A stretch of DNA of 64,000 nucleotides, taken from NCBI GenBank assembly GCA_018267955.1, contig JAFDXL010000009.1, positions 522,717 through 586,716 of the forward strand, read 5' to 3'. Numbering within the stretch: position 1 is the first letter of the stretch; each line of letters starts with the position of its first letter. Below, piece after piece: positions 27,406 to 37,233 of this stretch. Source of the DNA: Bacteroidota bacterium. GTDB lineage: Bacteria; Bacteroidota; Bacteroidia; Chitinophagales; Chitinophagaceae. The notes beneath the pieces are model-generated. The model was not told where the DNA came from. It was given only the letters and a program-made list of their open reading frames with translations, and did not search any database. The translations under genes were made by a program, and so were the position numbers.

Positions 27406-28224
27406 TTACGTTTTAGCAGTACAATATTTATATAAGTTGCTTTTATTTATGTTCTTTTTATCAATTTTTTCTTCACTAAAAACTGAAAAACATTTGCGTA
27501 AAAAGTCGAGGTACTCATAATTTAGTTGCCCCCTTAGTTCCTTCCCTATACTGCCACAGGCGTATGCCACACCCGTTTTATTCCCAGCCTTGACAACAAA
27601 CGGCTTTTCTATAGTTACTGTCCGGTTTGTGAAGAAATCAAAAAAGCATGCTTTTATTTCATCGTAGTCACCTTTTTTGAAAGCAGTAGTTGCAAATTGC
27701 TCCAGGAAATCATCTATGGTAGCCATGATACTTTCAATGTTAGCATCCTTCCCCCACCCGGATGACGATGGTGCAAAATCCTTTGCTTTAATGATACCGC
27801 TTTTCTCTTTGAAAGCCTGGTAAAACTTCATAAAGCAATCATAGATATATGAAAAACCACCGAGGATAAATCGCTTATCCGTAGGCATCTTAATGAGCAT
27901 TCTCTTTCTTCCCTCTACATTTGCGCTATACCACTGTTCTGCAAATGGCACTTTCAGCTTGATTGTGTTGAAGGAATTTTCCAGCTTCATGCAGTCTATA
28001 TGAATACTATTAATTAGTCGATCTGCATTATTATTATCATAAAATATCAGCCCTTCAATTTCGTTTAACGCATCAGCTTTTATATCATAGATCTTCCCAT
28101 TTAAGAATAGCCAACGGTAGTCATCCGCTATCTCCTTCGTAAACTCTGTATTCATCAAAGTAATGTGCAGCAGATGGTCCAGGCTGCTATAAAATTGGCG
28201 GTATTTATCTAATTGGGTGGTCAT
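27406..28224 (-). CDS. Hypothetical island protein, 272 aa
   Basis: Soluble, with no signal peptide. Visible stretches include DDYRWLFLNGKIYDIKADAL, IHIDCMKLENSFNTIKLKVP and a C-terminal FLRKCFSVFSEEKIDKKNIN ending KSNLYKYCTAKT. The last part is helical and basic and might bind DNA. It is divergent from hsdR (159 bp between starts), a position that often holds a control gene for restriction, but there is no recognised HTH. Unknown function. Confidence 0.65.
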   Translation of the reverse strand: MTTQLDKYRQFYSSLDHLLHITLMNTEFTKEIADDYRWLFLNGKIYDIKADALNEIEGLIFYDNNNADRLINSIHIDCMKLENSFNTIKLKVPFAEQWYSANVEGRKRMLIKMPTDKRFILGGFSYIYDCFMKFYQAFKEKSGIIKAKDFAPSSSGWGKDANIESIMATIDDFLEQFATTAFKKGDYDEIKACFFDFFTNRTVTIEKPFVVKAGNKTGVAYACGSIGKELRGQLNYEYLDFLRKCFSVFSEEKIDKKNINKSNLYKYCTAKT

Positions 28225-28383
28225 AATATAGGTGGCTTAAGTTGTGAATAAGGAGGCGTTAATCTACAATAGAATAATGATAAGTTACATGGATATAAAA
28301 CAAGTATTTCATAATATATATTGCAGCCATTGAATTTCGTGCTATTAATTTGTATCATTGTTCACTGATTCGAACCTCTTATC

Positions 28384-31137
28384 ATGAACCAAAATCCTGA
28401 ACAGAAAGCACGGGATAATATTGACAGGCAATTGATAGCCTGCGGGTGGGTGATACAAGACAAAACCAAAATTAACCTTGCTGCAGCGCCGGGTGTAGCC
28501 GTGCGCGAGTATCTTACAGACGTGGGCCCCGCTGATTATGTGCTGTTTGTAGATCGCAAACCTGTGGGCCTGATAGAAGCCAAGCGGGAAGAAGAAGGCC
28601 TGCACCTTACGGTACATGAACAGCAATCTGCAGAATACGCTAAAGCAAAGCTGAAACATCTGAATAACGATCCCCTCTCTTTTGTTTATGAAAGTACGGG
28701 TGAGCTGACAAGATTTACTGACTACAGGGATCCTAAACCCCGCTCCCGCCCTATATTCACATTCCACCGGCCTGAAACCCTGCGCGACTGGCTGAAACAG
28801 GGACGCTCCCTGCGCGACAGGCTGCAAGACCTACCGGCACTTATTACCGATGGCCTGCGCGATTGCCAGGTAAATGCCATCACAAAGCTGGATATATCTT
28901 TTAAAGACGGGCGCCCCCGTGCGCTGATACAAATGGCCACCGGATCGGGCAAAACATTTACCGCCATTAGCTTTATATACCGCCTGCTGAAGCATTGCAA
29001 GGCAAAGCGCGTCCTCTTCCTGGTAGATACCAAAAACCTTGGCGAGCAGGCAGAGCAGGAATTTATGACCTTTCAGCCCAATGACGACAACCGTAAGTTT
29101 ACTGAGCTATATACCGTGCAACGCCTGCGTAGCAGCTATGTGGCCAGCGACAGCCAGGTATGCATCAGCACTATACAGCGGCTGTATAGCATACTGAAAG
29201 GACAGGAACTGGACGAAAATGCCGAGCAGGAAAACCCCAACGAAAAACGTTGGCAGCCAAAAGAACCCATGCCGGTGGTGTATAATGAAAAGATACCCAT
29301 AGAGTTCTTTGACTTTGTAGTAATAGACGAGTGCCACCGCAGCATCTATAATTTATGGAAGCAGGTGCTGGAGTACTTCGATGCCTTTGAAGTGGGGCTA
29401 ACGGCTACCCCTGATAACCGTACCTTTGGCTACTTTAACCAGAATGTGGTGAGTGATTACGGTTACGAAGAGGCGGTAACGGACGGTGTGCTGGTACCGT
29501 ATAACATCTACGAAATAGAAACCCATATATCTAAAAAAGGGGGCTCTATATGGAAAGGAGAATATATTGACCGGCGCGAAAAGCTGAGCCGCCGCAAACG
29601 CTGGGAGCAACTGGACGAAGATGTAAGCTACAGTGCCAAACAACTGGATGATGAAGTAGTAAACCCCAGCCAGATACGCACCATCATCCGCGCCTTCAGA
29701 GAGCACTGGCAGGAGCTGTACCCGCACCGTACAGAACTGCCCAAAACGCTGATCTTTGCCAAGAGCGACAGCCATGCCGATGATATCATTAATATAGTAC
29801 GCGAAGAATTTGCCGAGGGCAATGACTTCTGCAAAAAGATAACCTACAATGCCGCAGACCCAAAAGGTGTGCTGGCACAATTCCGCAATAATTACAACCC
29901 GCGCATAGCCGTAACGGTAGATATGATAGCTACGGGCACGGATGTGAAACCGCTGGAGGTACTGCTCTTTATGCGGGATGTAAAAAGCCGCAACTATTTT
30001 GAGCAGATGAAAGGCCGCGGCACCCGTACCGTAACCATAGACGACCTGAAGAAAGTAACACCCAGCGCCACCTATACCAAAGACCATTTTGTAATAGTAG
30101 ATGCCATTGGGGTAAGCAAAAGCCTGAAGACCGATAGCCGCCCGCTGGAACGCAAACCATCTGTACCGCTGAAAGACCTGCTGGGCGCCGTAGCGGTGGG
30201 CAATACCGAAGAAGATGTATTTACCAGCCTTGCCAACAGGCTGCTGCGCCTGAATAAGCAGATGACCGAAAAGGAGCATACGCAGCTACAGGCAAAAACA
30301 GGTGGTACACCCCTGCTGGTAATAGCAAAGAACCTGCTGAATGCCTACAGCGCCGATACACTGGAAGACCTGCAGCAGGATATTGAACGGCTGCACCCAG
30401 CCGCTACCCCTGCCGAAAAAGAAACGCTGCTGCAGGAAGCGCACGAAAAAGTATTGACGGATGCTGCTGCTGTATTTAACGGCGAGCTCAACGAATATAT
30501 AGAGCATGTACGCAAGGTGCACGACCAGGTGATTGACAGTGTAAATATAGACACCCTTACCAAAGCAGGCTGGGCTACTGATAACAAAGAAAAAGCGCAG
30601 CAACTGGTACACGATCTGCAAACATGGATGGCAGCACATAAAGATGAGATAACAGCCCTGCAGATATTTTACGGGCAACCCTACCGCCGCCGCGAGCTTA
30701 GCTACAGCATGGTAAAGGAACTGCTGGAGAAACTGCAGCTGGAAAAACCTACCCTTGCACCGCTGCGTGTATGGGAGGCCTATGCCCAGGTAGAAAAAGT
30801 GAACGGCAGCCCCAAAACAGAACTGACTGCCCTTGTAGCCCTGGTACGCCATATATGCGGCATAGACAATGTGCTAACGGCATACGATGCCACGGTAGAT
30901 GCCAATTTTAAAAACTGGGTGTTTAAAAAGCAGGCCGGTGCGCTGAAATTTACCGAAGAGCAGATGCAATGGCTGCGCATGATAAAAGACTACATAGCCG
31001 GCAGTATGCATATAGAGAACGAAGACTTTGAGCTAAGCCCCTTTAACGCATTGGGCGGGCTGGGCAAGCTATGGCAGCTATTTGGCGATAGCACCGAGAC
31101 TATTATTAACGAACTGAACGAAGAACTGGCTGCATAG
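28384..31137 (+). CDS. hsdR: Type I restriction enzyme, R subunit
   Basis: 917 aa. An N-terminal PD-(D/E)xK nuclease (D51, then E65-A-K67 in GLIEAKRE) precedes a superfamily 2 translocase: Walker A ATGSGKT (185-191), DECH box (315-318), LTATP, and motif VI near MKGRGTRT. The C-terminal part is helical and contacts the methylase core. It is slightly shorter than many HsdR proteins (about 1,000 aa). First gene of the operon; hsdS starts 1 bp after its stop. Base composition is clearly richer in G+C than the genes that follow. Confidence 0.95.
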   Translation: MNQNPEQKARDNIDRQLIACGWVIQDKTKINLAAAPGVAVREYLTDVGPADYVLFVDRKPVGLIEAKREEEGLHLTVHEQQSAEYAKAKLKHLNNDPLSFVYESTGELTRFTDYRDPKPRSRPIFTFHRPETLRDWLKQGRSLRDRLQDLPALITDGLRDCQVNAITKLDISFKDGRPRALIQMATGSGKTFTAISFIYRLLKHCKAKRVLFLVDTKNLGEQAEQEFMTFQPNDDNRKFTELYTVQRLRSSYVASDSQVCISTIQRLYSILKGQELDENAEQENPNEKRWQPKEPMPVVYNEKIPIEFFDFVVIDECHRSIYNLWKQVLEYFDAFEVGLTATPDNRTFGYFNQNVVSDYGYEEAVTDGVLVPYNIYEIETHISKKGGSIWKGEYIDRREKLSRRKRWEQLDEDVSYSAKQLDDEVVNPSQIRTIIRAFREHWQELYPHRTELPKTLIFAKSDSHADDIINIVREEFAEGNDFCKKITYNAADPKGVLAQFRNNYNPRIAVTVDMIATGTDVKPLEVLLFMRDVKSRNYFEQMKGRGTRTVTIDDLKKVTPSATYTKDHFVIVDAIGVSKSLKTDSRPLERKPSVPLKDLLGAVAVGNTEEDVFTSLANRLLRLNKQMTEKEHTQLQAKTGGTPLLVIAKNLLNAYSADTLEDLQQDIERLHPAATPAEKETLLQEAHEKVLTDAAAVFNGELNEYIEHVRKVHDQVIDSVNIDTLTKAGWATDNKEKAQQLVHDLQTWMAAHKDEITALQIFYGQPYRRRELSYSMVKELLEKLQLEKPTLAPLRVWEAYAQVEKVNGSPKTELTALVALVRHICGIDNVLTAYDATVDANFKNWVFKKQAGALKFTEEQMQWLRMIKDYIAGSMHIENEDFELSPFNALGGLGKLWQLFGDSTETIINELNEELAA

Positions 31138-31138
31138 T

Positions 31139-32326
31139 ATGAAGAAGAAAATACCTGATGATTGGAAGCCATTGAAATATGAGGATGTATTAGACTATAT
31201 ACAACCAACAAAATATATAGTAAGCTCAACAGAATATAGCAATAGTTATAAAACACCTGTGCTTACAGCTGGTAAATCCTTCATTATAGGATATACAAAT
31301 GAGAAGGATGGAATTTTTGACAAACTACCCGTGATAATTTTTGACGATTTTACTACCGCAACTAAATTTGTCAATTTCCCATTCAAGGTAAAATCTTCAG
31401 CAATGAAGATACTTGTACCTAAAAGCTCCGAGGTGAATATTAAATTCATCTACTATTTAATGCAAACTATTCATGTTACAAATGATACCCATAAACGGTA
31501 CTGGATATCCGTTTATGCAAAACTTAAGTTATATCTCCCCAGTATTGACGCGCAAAATAGCATAGTTGCTAAAATAGAAGAATTGCTGAGTGAGCTGGAT
31601 AATGGTATAGCCCAACTAAAAACCGCACAGCAACAACTCAAAACCTACCGCCAGGCCGTACTGAAATATGCTTTTGAAGGGCGGCTTACCAATGACAATG
31701 TAAAGGATGGAGAATTGCCTAAGGGATGGAAGTGGGTGAAGATAGCGGATGTAGCAGAAGTAGGTACTGGTGCTACACCATTAAAAGGGAATACAGAATA
31801 TTATGGAGGCAATATTCCTTGGGTTACAAGTGGCGCTCTTAATGACGATTTTGTTAAAGAAGCAACCGATTATGTTACTACTAAAGCTTTAAAAGAAACA
31901 AATCTAACGGTGTATCCTAAGCATACTTTGTTGGTAGCAATGTATGGTGAAGGTAAAACAAGAGGCAAGTGTTCGGAATTACTTATTGATGCATGTACAA
32001 ATCAAGCAATTGCTGCAATTAATTTTGATAAACATGATAATAAAGTAAAGCCTTATTTAAAATACTTTCTGCTGAAAAATTATAATGATATAAGAAAGTT
32101 ATCATCGGGAGGAGTGCAACCTAATTTGAATCTAGGAATTATAAAAAAAACATTCTTCCCGTTTCCAACTATTAAAGAACAAGAACAAATAGTCAATGAG
32201 ATAGAGCGTCGATTAAGTGTAGCTGATAAACTGGAGGAAACCATCACCACCTCCCTGCAACAATCAGAATCCCTCCGCCAAAGCATCCTCAAAAAAGCCT
32301 TTGAAGGGAAGTTAGTGAGGGAGTAA
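31139..32326 (+). CDS. hsdS: Type I restriction enzyme, S (specificity) subunit
   Basis: 395 aa. Two target-recognition domains (about 1-140 and 195-350) are each followed by the conserved helical spacer: AQLKTAQQQLKTYRQAVLKY then FEGRLT near residue 180, and SLQQSESLRQSILKKAFEGK at the C-terminus. TRD2 begins GWKWVKIADVAEVGTGATP, a standard TRD entry. The TRDs are AT-rich and the spacers GC-richer, the usual sign of TRD exchange. It sets the DNA site recognised by both cutting and methylation. Confidence 0.93.
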   Translation: MKKKIPDDWKPLKYEDVLDYIQPTKYIVSSTEYSNSYKTPVLTAGKSFIIGYTNEKDGIFDKLPVIIFDDFTTATKFVNFPFKVKSSAMKILVPKSSEVNIKFIYYLMQTIHVTNDTHKRYWISVYAKLKLYLPSIDAQNSIVAKIEELLSELDNGIAQLKTAQQQLKTYRQAVLKYAFEGRLTNDNVKDGELPKGWKWVKIADVAEVGTGATPLKGNTEYYGGNIPWVTSGALNDDFVKEATDYVTTKALKETNLTVYPKHTLLVAMYGEGKTRGKCSELLIDACTNQAIAAINFDKHDNKVKPYLKYFLLKNYNDIRKLSSGGVQPNLNLGIIKKTFFPFPTIKEQEQIVNEIERRLSVADKLEETITTSLQQSESLRQSILKKAFEGKLVRE

Positions 32327-32353
32327 AATATAAGTAACGCTAAATATTAAACC

Positions 32354-33889
32354 ATGGAACTATTTCGCCTAAGAAAACTGAAAATGAAGGATAACGACAT
32401 CTTCAAGGATGTACAGTTTGACTTTTTTGGTGACGAGGACATCATAGGAAACCCAGAACCATATTTTACGTTAATTATTGGCCCGAACGGAACAGGTAAA
32501 AGCTATGTACTAAGGTGTATTATTGATATATTCAGAATTGCCTACGAGAAAAAAAATAATTTCGATGTCAAATCTTATATAAACGGCAAATTCCATTTGG
32601 AATACTATTTGGACGATGCTAATTATGTTATAACTAATAGAATGGGCTGGGAAAATGGAGAAGAGAAACCGGAAAGTATTATAGATGAAGCAGGTGTAAA
32701 AGGAATACGCTTCTTAAAAAATGGTAGTGAAGAAATCTCACTTGAAAACTTTAAAATACCTGCTGCTATAACAGCCCTATCCATAATGTTAACTGATAAG
32801 TTTTTAGTTTTAAAAGAAAATTCTGATTTTTCAATATATAATTATTTAGGCGTTCGTCGTGATGCAAATACTGCGGGGACAAGATCTTTATTGACAAGAA
32901 CAATTGATTACATTTTTAAGTCTGCAGATAAAGAGCATTTCATTTCAGATGTAAAAGAATTGCTCCATTTTTTAAATTTAGAAGAAGAACTTTATGTTCA
33001 CTACTCACCCAGATATAAGCATATTTTTTTTAGAGGTGGGTTAACATTAGAAACATTTGAAGATTTTTTTCAGGATTATAAAAGCTATCTCAAAAGGGAA
33101 ACAGAGCCCTGGAGCATAGGTATATTCCGATCGATAAAAAAAGCAACCCCGGAAATTATACCGGAGCTTGTAGAATCGCTTAATTTTTTAGCATCTATAT
33201 TAACCACTTACAGTGGTACCAGGAGTAAGTATTTTGAGTTTAACTTGCTAGAAAATAATGATAATATCAATAGACTATTAAAGGTGCTTCCATATCTTCA
33301 TAGATTAGATCTAATATCATACCCGGGCATTGTTGTTAAAAAGGGTGGCTATTATGACATTGAAGAAAGCAGCAGTGGTGAATATCATTTTTTGTCCTCT
33401 GTAATAGGATTATTAGCTACAATAAAAGACAATACACTTGTTTTAGTGGATGAGCCTGAAATAAGTCTCCATCCTAATTGGCAGATGAAATACATTGACT
33501 TTTTAAATAAAGTATTTCGAAGGTATAATTCGGCACATTTCATTATTTGCACGCATTCTCATTTTCTAGTTTCAGACATTAAACCTGAAAATTCAAAAGT
33601 GATTTCTGTTCAGAAAAAAGATAAAATTGTAGCCGAAACTGTTGATTATAATACTTATGGATGGAGTGCGGAAAATGTATTATTAAAAGTGTTTAATGTT
33701 GCAACTACAAGAAATTATTACATAGCTGAACGACTAGCTCAAATTTTTAAAATAGCTTCTTCTTCCGTAAGCCCTGATTTGACGATGTATAAAGACGAAC
33801 TTATTGGTTGGTATAACCAACTAAGCAATGATGACCCGTTGCACTATACTATCGAAAAACTGTTAAATAGATTTGAATGGCTAAACTAA
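32354..33889 (+). CDS. ptuA: AAA ATPase of a Septu-like defence module
   Basis: 511 aa. Walker A is GPNGTGKS (43-50). An ABC-signature-like SSGEYHFLSSVIGLLA and Walker B LVLVDEPEISLHPNWQ (D366, E367) near the C-terminal third give an SMC/RecF-type ATPase (AAA_15/21-like) with a long insertion between the two halves. The next gene is an HNH nuclease overlapping its end by 13 bp. This ATPase/HNH pair is the Septu (PtuA-PtuB) layout. It sits 27 bp after hsdS in the same direction, inside the RM operon. Septu as opposed to another ATPase/HNH system is inferred from gene order and domains. Confidence 0.78.
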   Translation: MELFRLRKLKMKDNDIFKDVQFDFFGDEDIIGNPEPYFTLIIGPNGTGKSYVLRCIIDIFRIAYEKKNNFDVKSYINGKFHLEYYLDDANYVITNRMGWENGEEKPESIIDEAGVKGIRFLKNGSEEISLENFKIPAAITALSIMLTDKFLVLKENSDFSIYNYLGVRRDANTAGTRSLLTRTIDYIFKSADKEHFISDVKELLHFLNLEEELYVHYSPRYKHIFFRGGLTLETFEDFFQDYKSYLKRETEPWSIGIFRSIKKATPEIIPELVESLNFLASILTTYSGTRSKYFEFNLLENNDNINRLLKVLPYLHRLDLISYPGIVVKKGGYYDIEESSSGEYHFLSSVIGLLATIKDNTLVLVDEPEISLHPNWQMKYIDFLNKVFRRYNSAHFIICTHSHFLVSDIKPENSKVISVQKKDKIVAETVDYNTYGWSAENVLLKVFNVATTRNYYIAERLAQIFKIASSSVSPDLTMYKDELIGWYNQLSNDDPLHYTIEKLLNRFEWLN

Positions 33890-34506
33890 GTAAACGACAG
33901 ACGCCTAAAATAGATAATAAATATACCCTCGCGCGTGTTGATTACAATGAAATTAAAAAATATAATTTCAATTGGGAAGACAAGCATTTAGACGATATTA
34001 AAGGTAGGATTCGGATGTTCTACAAGGAACAACAGAATAACATTTGTGCATTTTGTAAACTGCCATTCCGGGATGATATTCACATTGAACATATGGTGCC
34101 TAAGGGTGGTAAGTATGGGATGCCAATGTATGCTTTCTATACTTTAAATCTTTGCGTATGTTGTAAACATTGCAATTCTAAAAAATCTACTAACAATGAT
34201 ATGGTTCCTTGGAATAGAATTCCTTATCCGCACGATGGGCAATATTTCAAAATAATACACCCTCATTTTGACAATTATTTTGATCACATACAAATTGTAG
34301 ATAAAACAAGATATGTTGCTAAAACTTTGAAAGGTTATAAAACAATCAACCGTTGCAAGTTGTACGACCCAGTAATTCTAGAAGTGCTTGCTGAAACTAC
34401 AAAATATCAGGAAGACCCATTAATACAAGGAGTTCTAAGAATGAGAGAATTAGGAACTAATTTTAAAGCTACAATTGATAGATTTTTTGATAAAATATTC
34501 GGTTAA
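33877..34506 (+). CDS. ptuB: HNH nuclease of a Septu-like defence module
   Basis: 209 aa. An HNH core has C57-x2-C60 (CAFC), H69-x2-H72 (HIEH), and the second zinc pair C96-x2-C99 with N100 (CCKHCN). This is the PtuB-type HNH endonuclease fold. It overlaps the ATPase gene by 13 bp and is followed 10 bp later by hsdM. Codon use is AT-rich like the ATPase gene and unlike hsdM. The predicted job is DNA or tRNA cutting on infection, controlled by the ATPase; this is known for the family and not shown here. Confidence 0.8.
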   Translation: MAKLSKRQTPKIDNKYTLARVDYNEIKKYNFNWEDKHLDDIKGRIRMFYKEQQNNICAFCKLPFRDDIHIEHMVPKGGKYGMPMYAFYTLNLCVCCKHCNSKKSTNNDMVPWNRIPYPHDGQYFKIIHPHFDNYFDHIQIVDKTRYVAKTLKGYKTINRCKLYDPVILEVLAETTKYQEDPLIQGVLRMRELGTNFKATIDRFFDKIFG

Positions 34507-34516
34507 AATTTAGCAA

Positions 34517-35992
34517 ATGACATCCTCCACAATCATATCCCGCGTTTGGTCTTTTTGCAATACACTTCGTGATGATGGCGTAGGTTATGGCGATTACCTG
34601 GAGCAGCTTACCTATTTGCTCTTCCTGAAAATGGCGGATGAGTATGCCAGGCCACCGTACAAACGCAAGCTGCCTATACCTGCGGAGTATAACTGGGAAA
34701 GCCTTAAAGACCTGAAAGGTGCAGAGCTGGAGCTGCACTACACTACCCTGCTCCGTGAGTTAGGGCAGCAAAAAGGCATTCTTGGCCAGATATTTACCAA
34801 AAGCCAGAACAAAATACAGGATCCTGCAAAGCTCGCGCGCCTGGTGCAAATGATAGATGGCGAGCAATGGATATTGATGGGCACGGATGTAAAGGGCGAT
34901 ATCTACGAAGGCCTGCTGGAGAAAAATGCAGAAGATACTAAAAGCGGCGCGGGGCAATACTTCACCCCCCGCCCCCTTATCAAGGCAATGGTAGAGTGCC
35001 TGCGCCCGGAGCTGGGTAAAACCATCGCAGACCCTGCCTGCGGCACGGGTGGCTTCTTCCTGGCTGCTTATGATTATCTAAGCGCACAGAAACCGGATAA
35101 AGAGCAGGCAAAGTTTTTAAAATACAATACTTTCTTTGGCAACGAAATAGTAGCCAGCACACGCAGGCTGGCATTAATGAACCTCTTCCTGCACAACATT
35201 GGTGATATAGACAGTGAGAACTTCATATCTCCTGCCGATGCATTGATAGCAGATGCAGGCCAGCGTTATGACTATGTGCTAGCCAACCCGCCATTTGGTA
35301 AAAAAAGCAGCATGATTTTTACCAACGAAGAAGGCGAGCAGGAAAAAGAAGACCTTACCTACAACCGCCAGGATTTTTGGGCTACGACCAGCAATAAGCA
35401 ATTGAATTTTGTGCAGCATATACGCACGATACTTAAAGCCGATGGCCGTGCTGCTGTAGTGGTACCTGATAACGTATTATTTGAAGGCGGTGCGGGAGAA
35501 ACAGTGCGCAAGCGCTTACTGGAAACCACAGATCTGCATACCATATTGCGCCTTCCTACCGGTATATTTTATGCAAATGGGGTAAAAGCAAATGTTCTTT
35601 TCTTTGACAATAAACCTGCCAGCAAAAATGCCTGGACAAAAGAAGTATGGGTGTATGACTACCGTACCAACATACACCATACATTGAAGAAGAACAAGAT
35701 GGGCTTTGCAGACATGGAAGACTTCATAAAATGCTACAACCCCGCCAACCGGCATAAGCGTAAAGAAACATGGACTGCAGATAATCCGGACGGACGCTGG
35801 CGAAAATTCACCTACGAAGAAATTACTGCAAGAGATAAAACCAGCCTCGATATTACCTGGATAAAAGACAAATCGCTTGCTGACCTTGATAATCTACCCG
35901 ATCCGGATGTACTTGCAGAAGAAATAATCGAAAACCTCGAAGCAGGTGTAGAAAGCTTTAAAGCGATCATTGCAGCCCTGGCAGAAATATAG
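34517..35992 (+). CDS. hsdM: Type I restriction enzyme, M (methyltransferase) subunit
   Basis: 491 aa. An N-terminal helical HsdM_N domain precedes an N6-adenine methylase: SAM motif DPACGTGG (172-179) and catalytic NPPF (257-260). GAGETVRKRLLE and ILRLPTGIFYANGVK are typical family blocks. It methylates host DNA and forms M2S with hsdS. It is the last gene of the operon, separated from hsdS by the two Septu-like genes, which is unusual. Confidence 0.95.
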   Translation: MTSSTIISRVWSFCNTLRDDGVGYGDYLEQLTYLLFLKMADEYARPPYKRKLPIPAEYNWESLKDLKGAELELHYTTLLRELGQQKGILGQIFTKSQNKIQDPAKLARLVQMIDGEQWILMGTDVKGDIYEGLLEKNAEDTKSGAGQYFTPRPLIKAMVECLRPELGKTIADPACGTGGFFLAAYDYLSAQKPDKEQAKFLKYNTFFGNEIVASTRRLALMNLFLHNIGDIDSENFISPADALIADAGQRYDYVLANPPFGKKSSMIFTNEEGEQEKEDLTYNRQDFWATTSNKQLNFVQHIRTILKADGRAAVVVPDNVLFEGGAGETVRKRLLETTDLHTILRLPTGIFYANGVKANVLFFDNKPASKNAWTKEVWVYDYRTNIHHTLKKNKMGFADMEDFIKCYNPANRHKRKETWTADNPDGRWRKFTYEEITARDKTSLDITWIKDKSLADLDNLPDPDVLAEEIIENLEAGVESFKAIIAALAEI

Positions 35993-36012
35993 AATAGAAC
36001 AGATCTGCACTG

Positions 36013-37233
36013 CTAATCTTTAAAATCCAGCAGTTTTGAGGAGAAATGCTTCTTTGTATCTTCCTCAAAGCTATCGAGGTATGCCTCGGTAGTGCTTTTA
36101 TCAGTGTGCCCCAGCGCTTCCTGTATAAACTCTACACTGGCACCGGAACGCTTTAATACCGTGCTAAAGGTATGTCTTGCCGTATAGGTAGTAATATCTT
36201 TTTCTATACCCAGCTCCCCTGCTATTATCCGGATATATTTATTAATGGTCTTGGTACATTGCTGGATAGCATTATATTCTTGCTCGGGTGTCATCCCCTG
36301 CTGCAGAATACCAAAAATATAATTATTGCCGTCGTTGTCCTTATTCCCCCACCGGTTAATTACTTCTATAGCTTGCGGAAGAAGGTGTATGGATATAGCT
36401 TTTGTGTTGGTTTTAGTAGATCGTTCCGTCTTAGCCCTTATGATATGCAGAAATTCGCCATCCCAGTTTTTAAACTTCAGGCGGGCAATATCTTTAATAT
36501 TAATACCATTACACAAGTAGCTGAATAGCCATAGATCCTTGCTCTTCTGCATTGTAGCCCCTTCGGGCGCACGATAATGCAACAACTTCTTGACATCTGC
36601 TATAGCGAGCGCCTTTTTTATATTCCTGCTGGATGGTATCTGGTATTTTCGTTTACCAAAAGGATAAAGCTCAGCAGCTATCGCCCCATCGGCAATAGCA
36701 AGGTTATAGATGGACCGTAAATTGCGCATATAGATGCCAACGGTAGTTAAGCTATTACCATTCGTAGTCATCCATTTTTCATACTCATTCAGGAAAGAAA
36801 CAGACACCAATTCAAAACTTATCCTCTTATTGTATTGTAACAGGCTGTTCAAACTGTTTTGATAAGATTTAGCCGTGCTTATTCGCCCCTCTCTGGTCAA
36901 TTGCTCAATATAATCGGTGTATTGATCAAACATTGCACCATTAATAGTCCGTTTTCTGGCATAGCGGGCTTCAAACAGCTCAAAACTGAAAGTCTTCAGT
37001 TCTTCAATAATCGTTGTCGCTTTACCCTGGCAACTACTAAGATATTCCTTCAAATTCCTTTCGGCTTTGGTCAGCTTTTTATCGTTGAGTTTTTCCCATG
37101 CATCCACCTTCATATTAACGCCTGTAGGATAGTATTTCTGTTGCCTATTGTGCGTTACCCTCACTTTCACGGGGAATGTACCATCCTGTTTTTGTCTTCG
37201 GGTATCTAGTATAACGGTGGTGGAAGGTTTCAT
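36013..37233 (-). CDS. Tyrosine recombinase (integrase) of the island
   Basis: 406 aa from the ATG at 37233. An N-terminal arm-binding domain (MKPSTTVILDTRRQKQDGTF) precedes a SAM-like core-binding domain (about 95-190) and a catalytic domain with R353 in TARHTF, H376 in LGHTD and nucleophile Y385 in EAYLDSF. The first catalytic Arg is not obvious in the LCNGINIKDIARL block; that variant occurs in some Bacteroidota integrases. It recombines the tRNA-Lys site. The start is directly preceded by two ATTTGCATAC repeats, suggesting autoregulation. It is convergent with hsdM. Confidence 0.92.
   Translation of the reverse strand: MKPSTTVILDTRRQKQDGTFPVKVRVTHNRQQKYYPTGVNMKVDAWEKLNDKKLTKAERNLKEYLSSCQGKATTIIEELKTFSFELFEARYARKRTINGAMFDQYTDYIEQLTREGRISTAKSYQNSLNSLLQYNKRISFELVSVSFLNEYEKWMTTNGNSLTTVGIYMRNLRSIYNLAIADGAIAAELYPFGKRKYQIPSSRNIKKALAIADVKKLLHYRAPEGATMQKSKDLWLFSYLCNGINIKDIARLKFKNWDGEFLHIIRAKTERSTKTNTKAISIHLLPQAIEVINRWGNKDNDGNNYIFGILQQGMTPEQEYNAIQQCTKTINKYIRIIAGELGIEKDITTYTARHTFSTVLKRSGASVEFIQEALGHTDKSTTEAYLDSFEEDTKKHFSSKLLDFKD

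Noticed and set aside
29398-30279. 293-aa open frame antisense to hsdR
   Set aside because: Lies entirely within the well-supported hsdR on the other strand, rich in Tyr, Phe and His as antisense frames are, and has no domain. Several others in this gene are the same.
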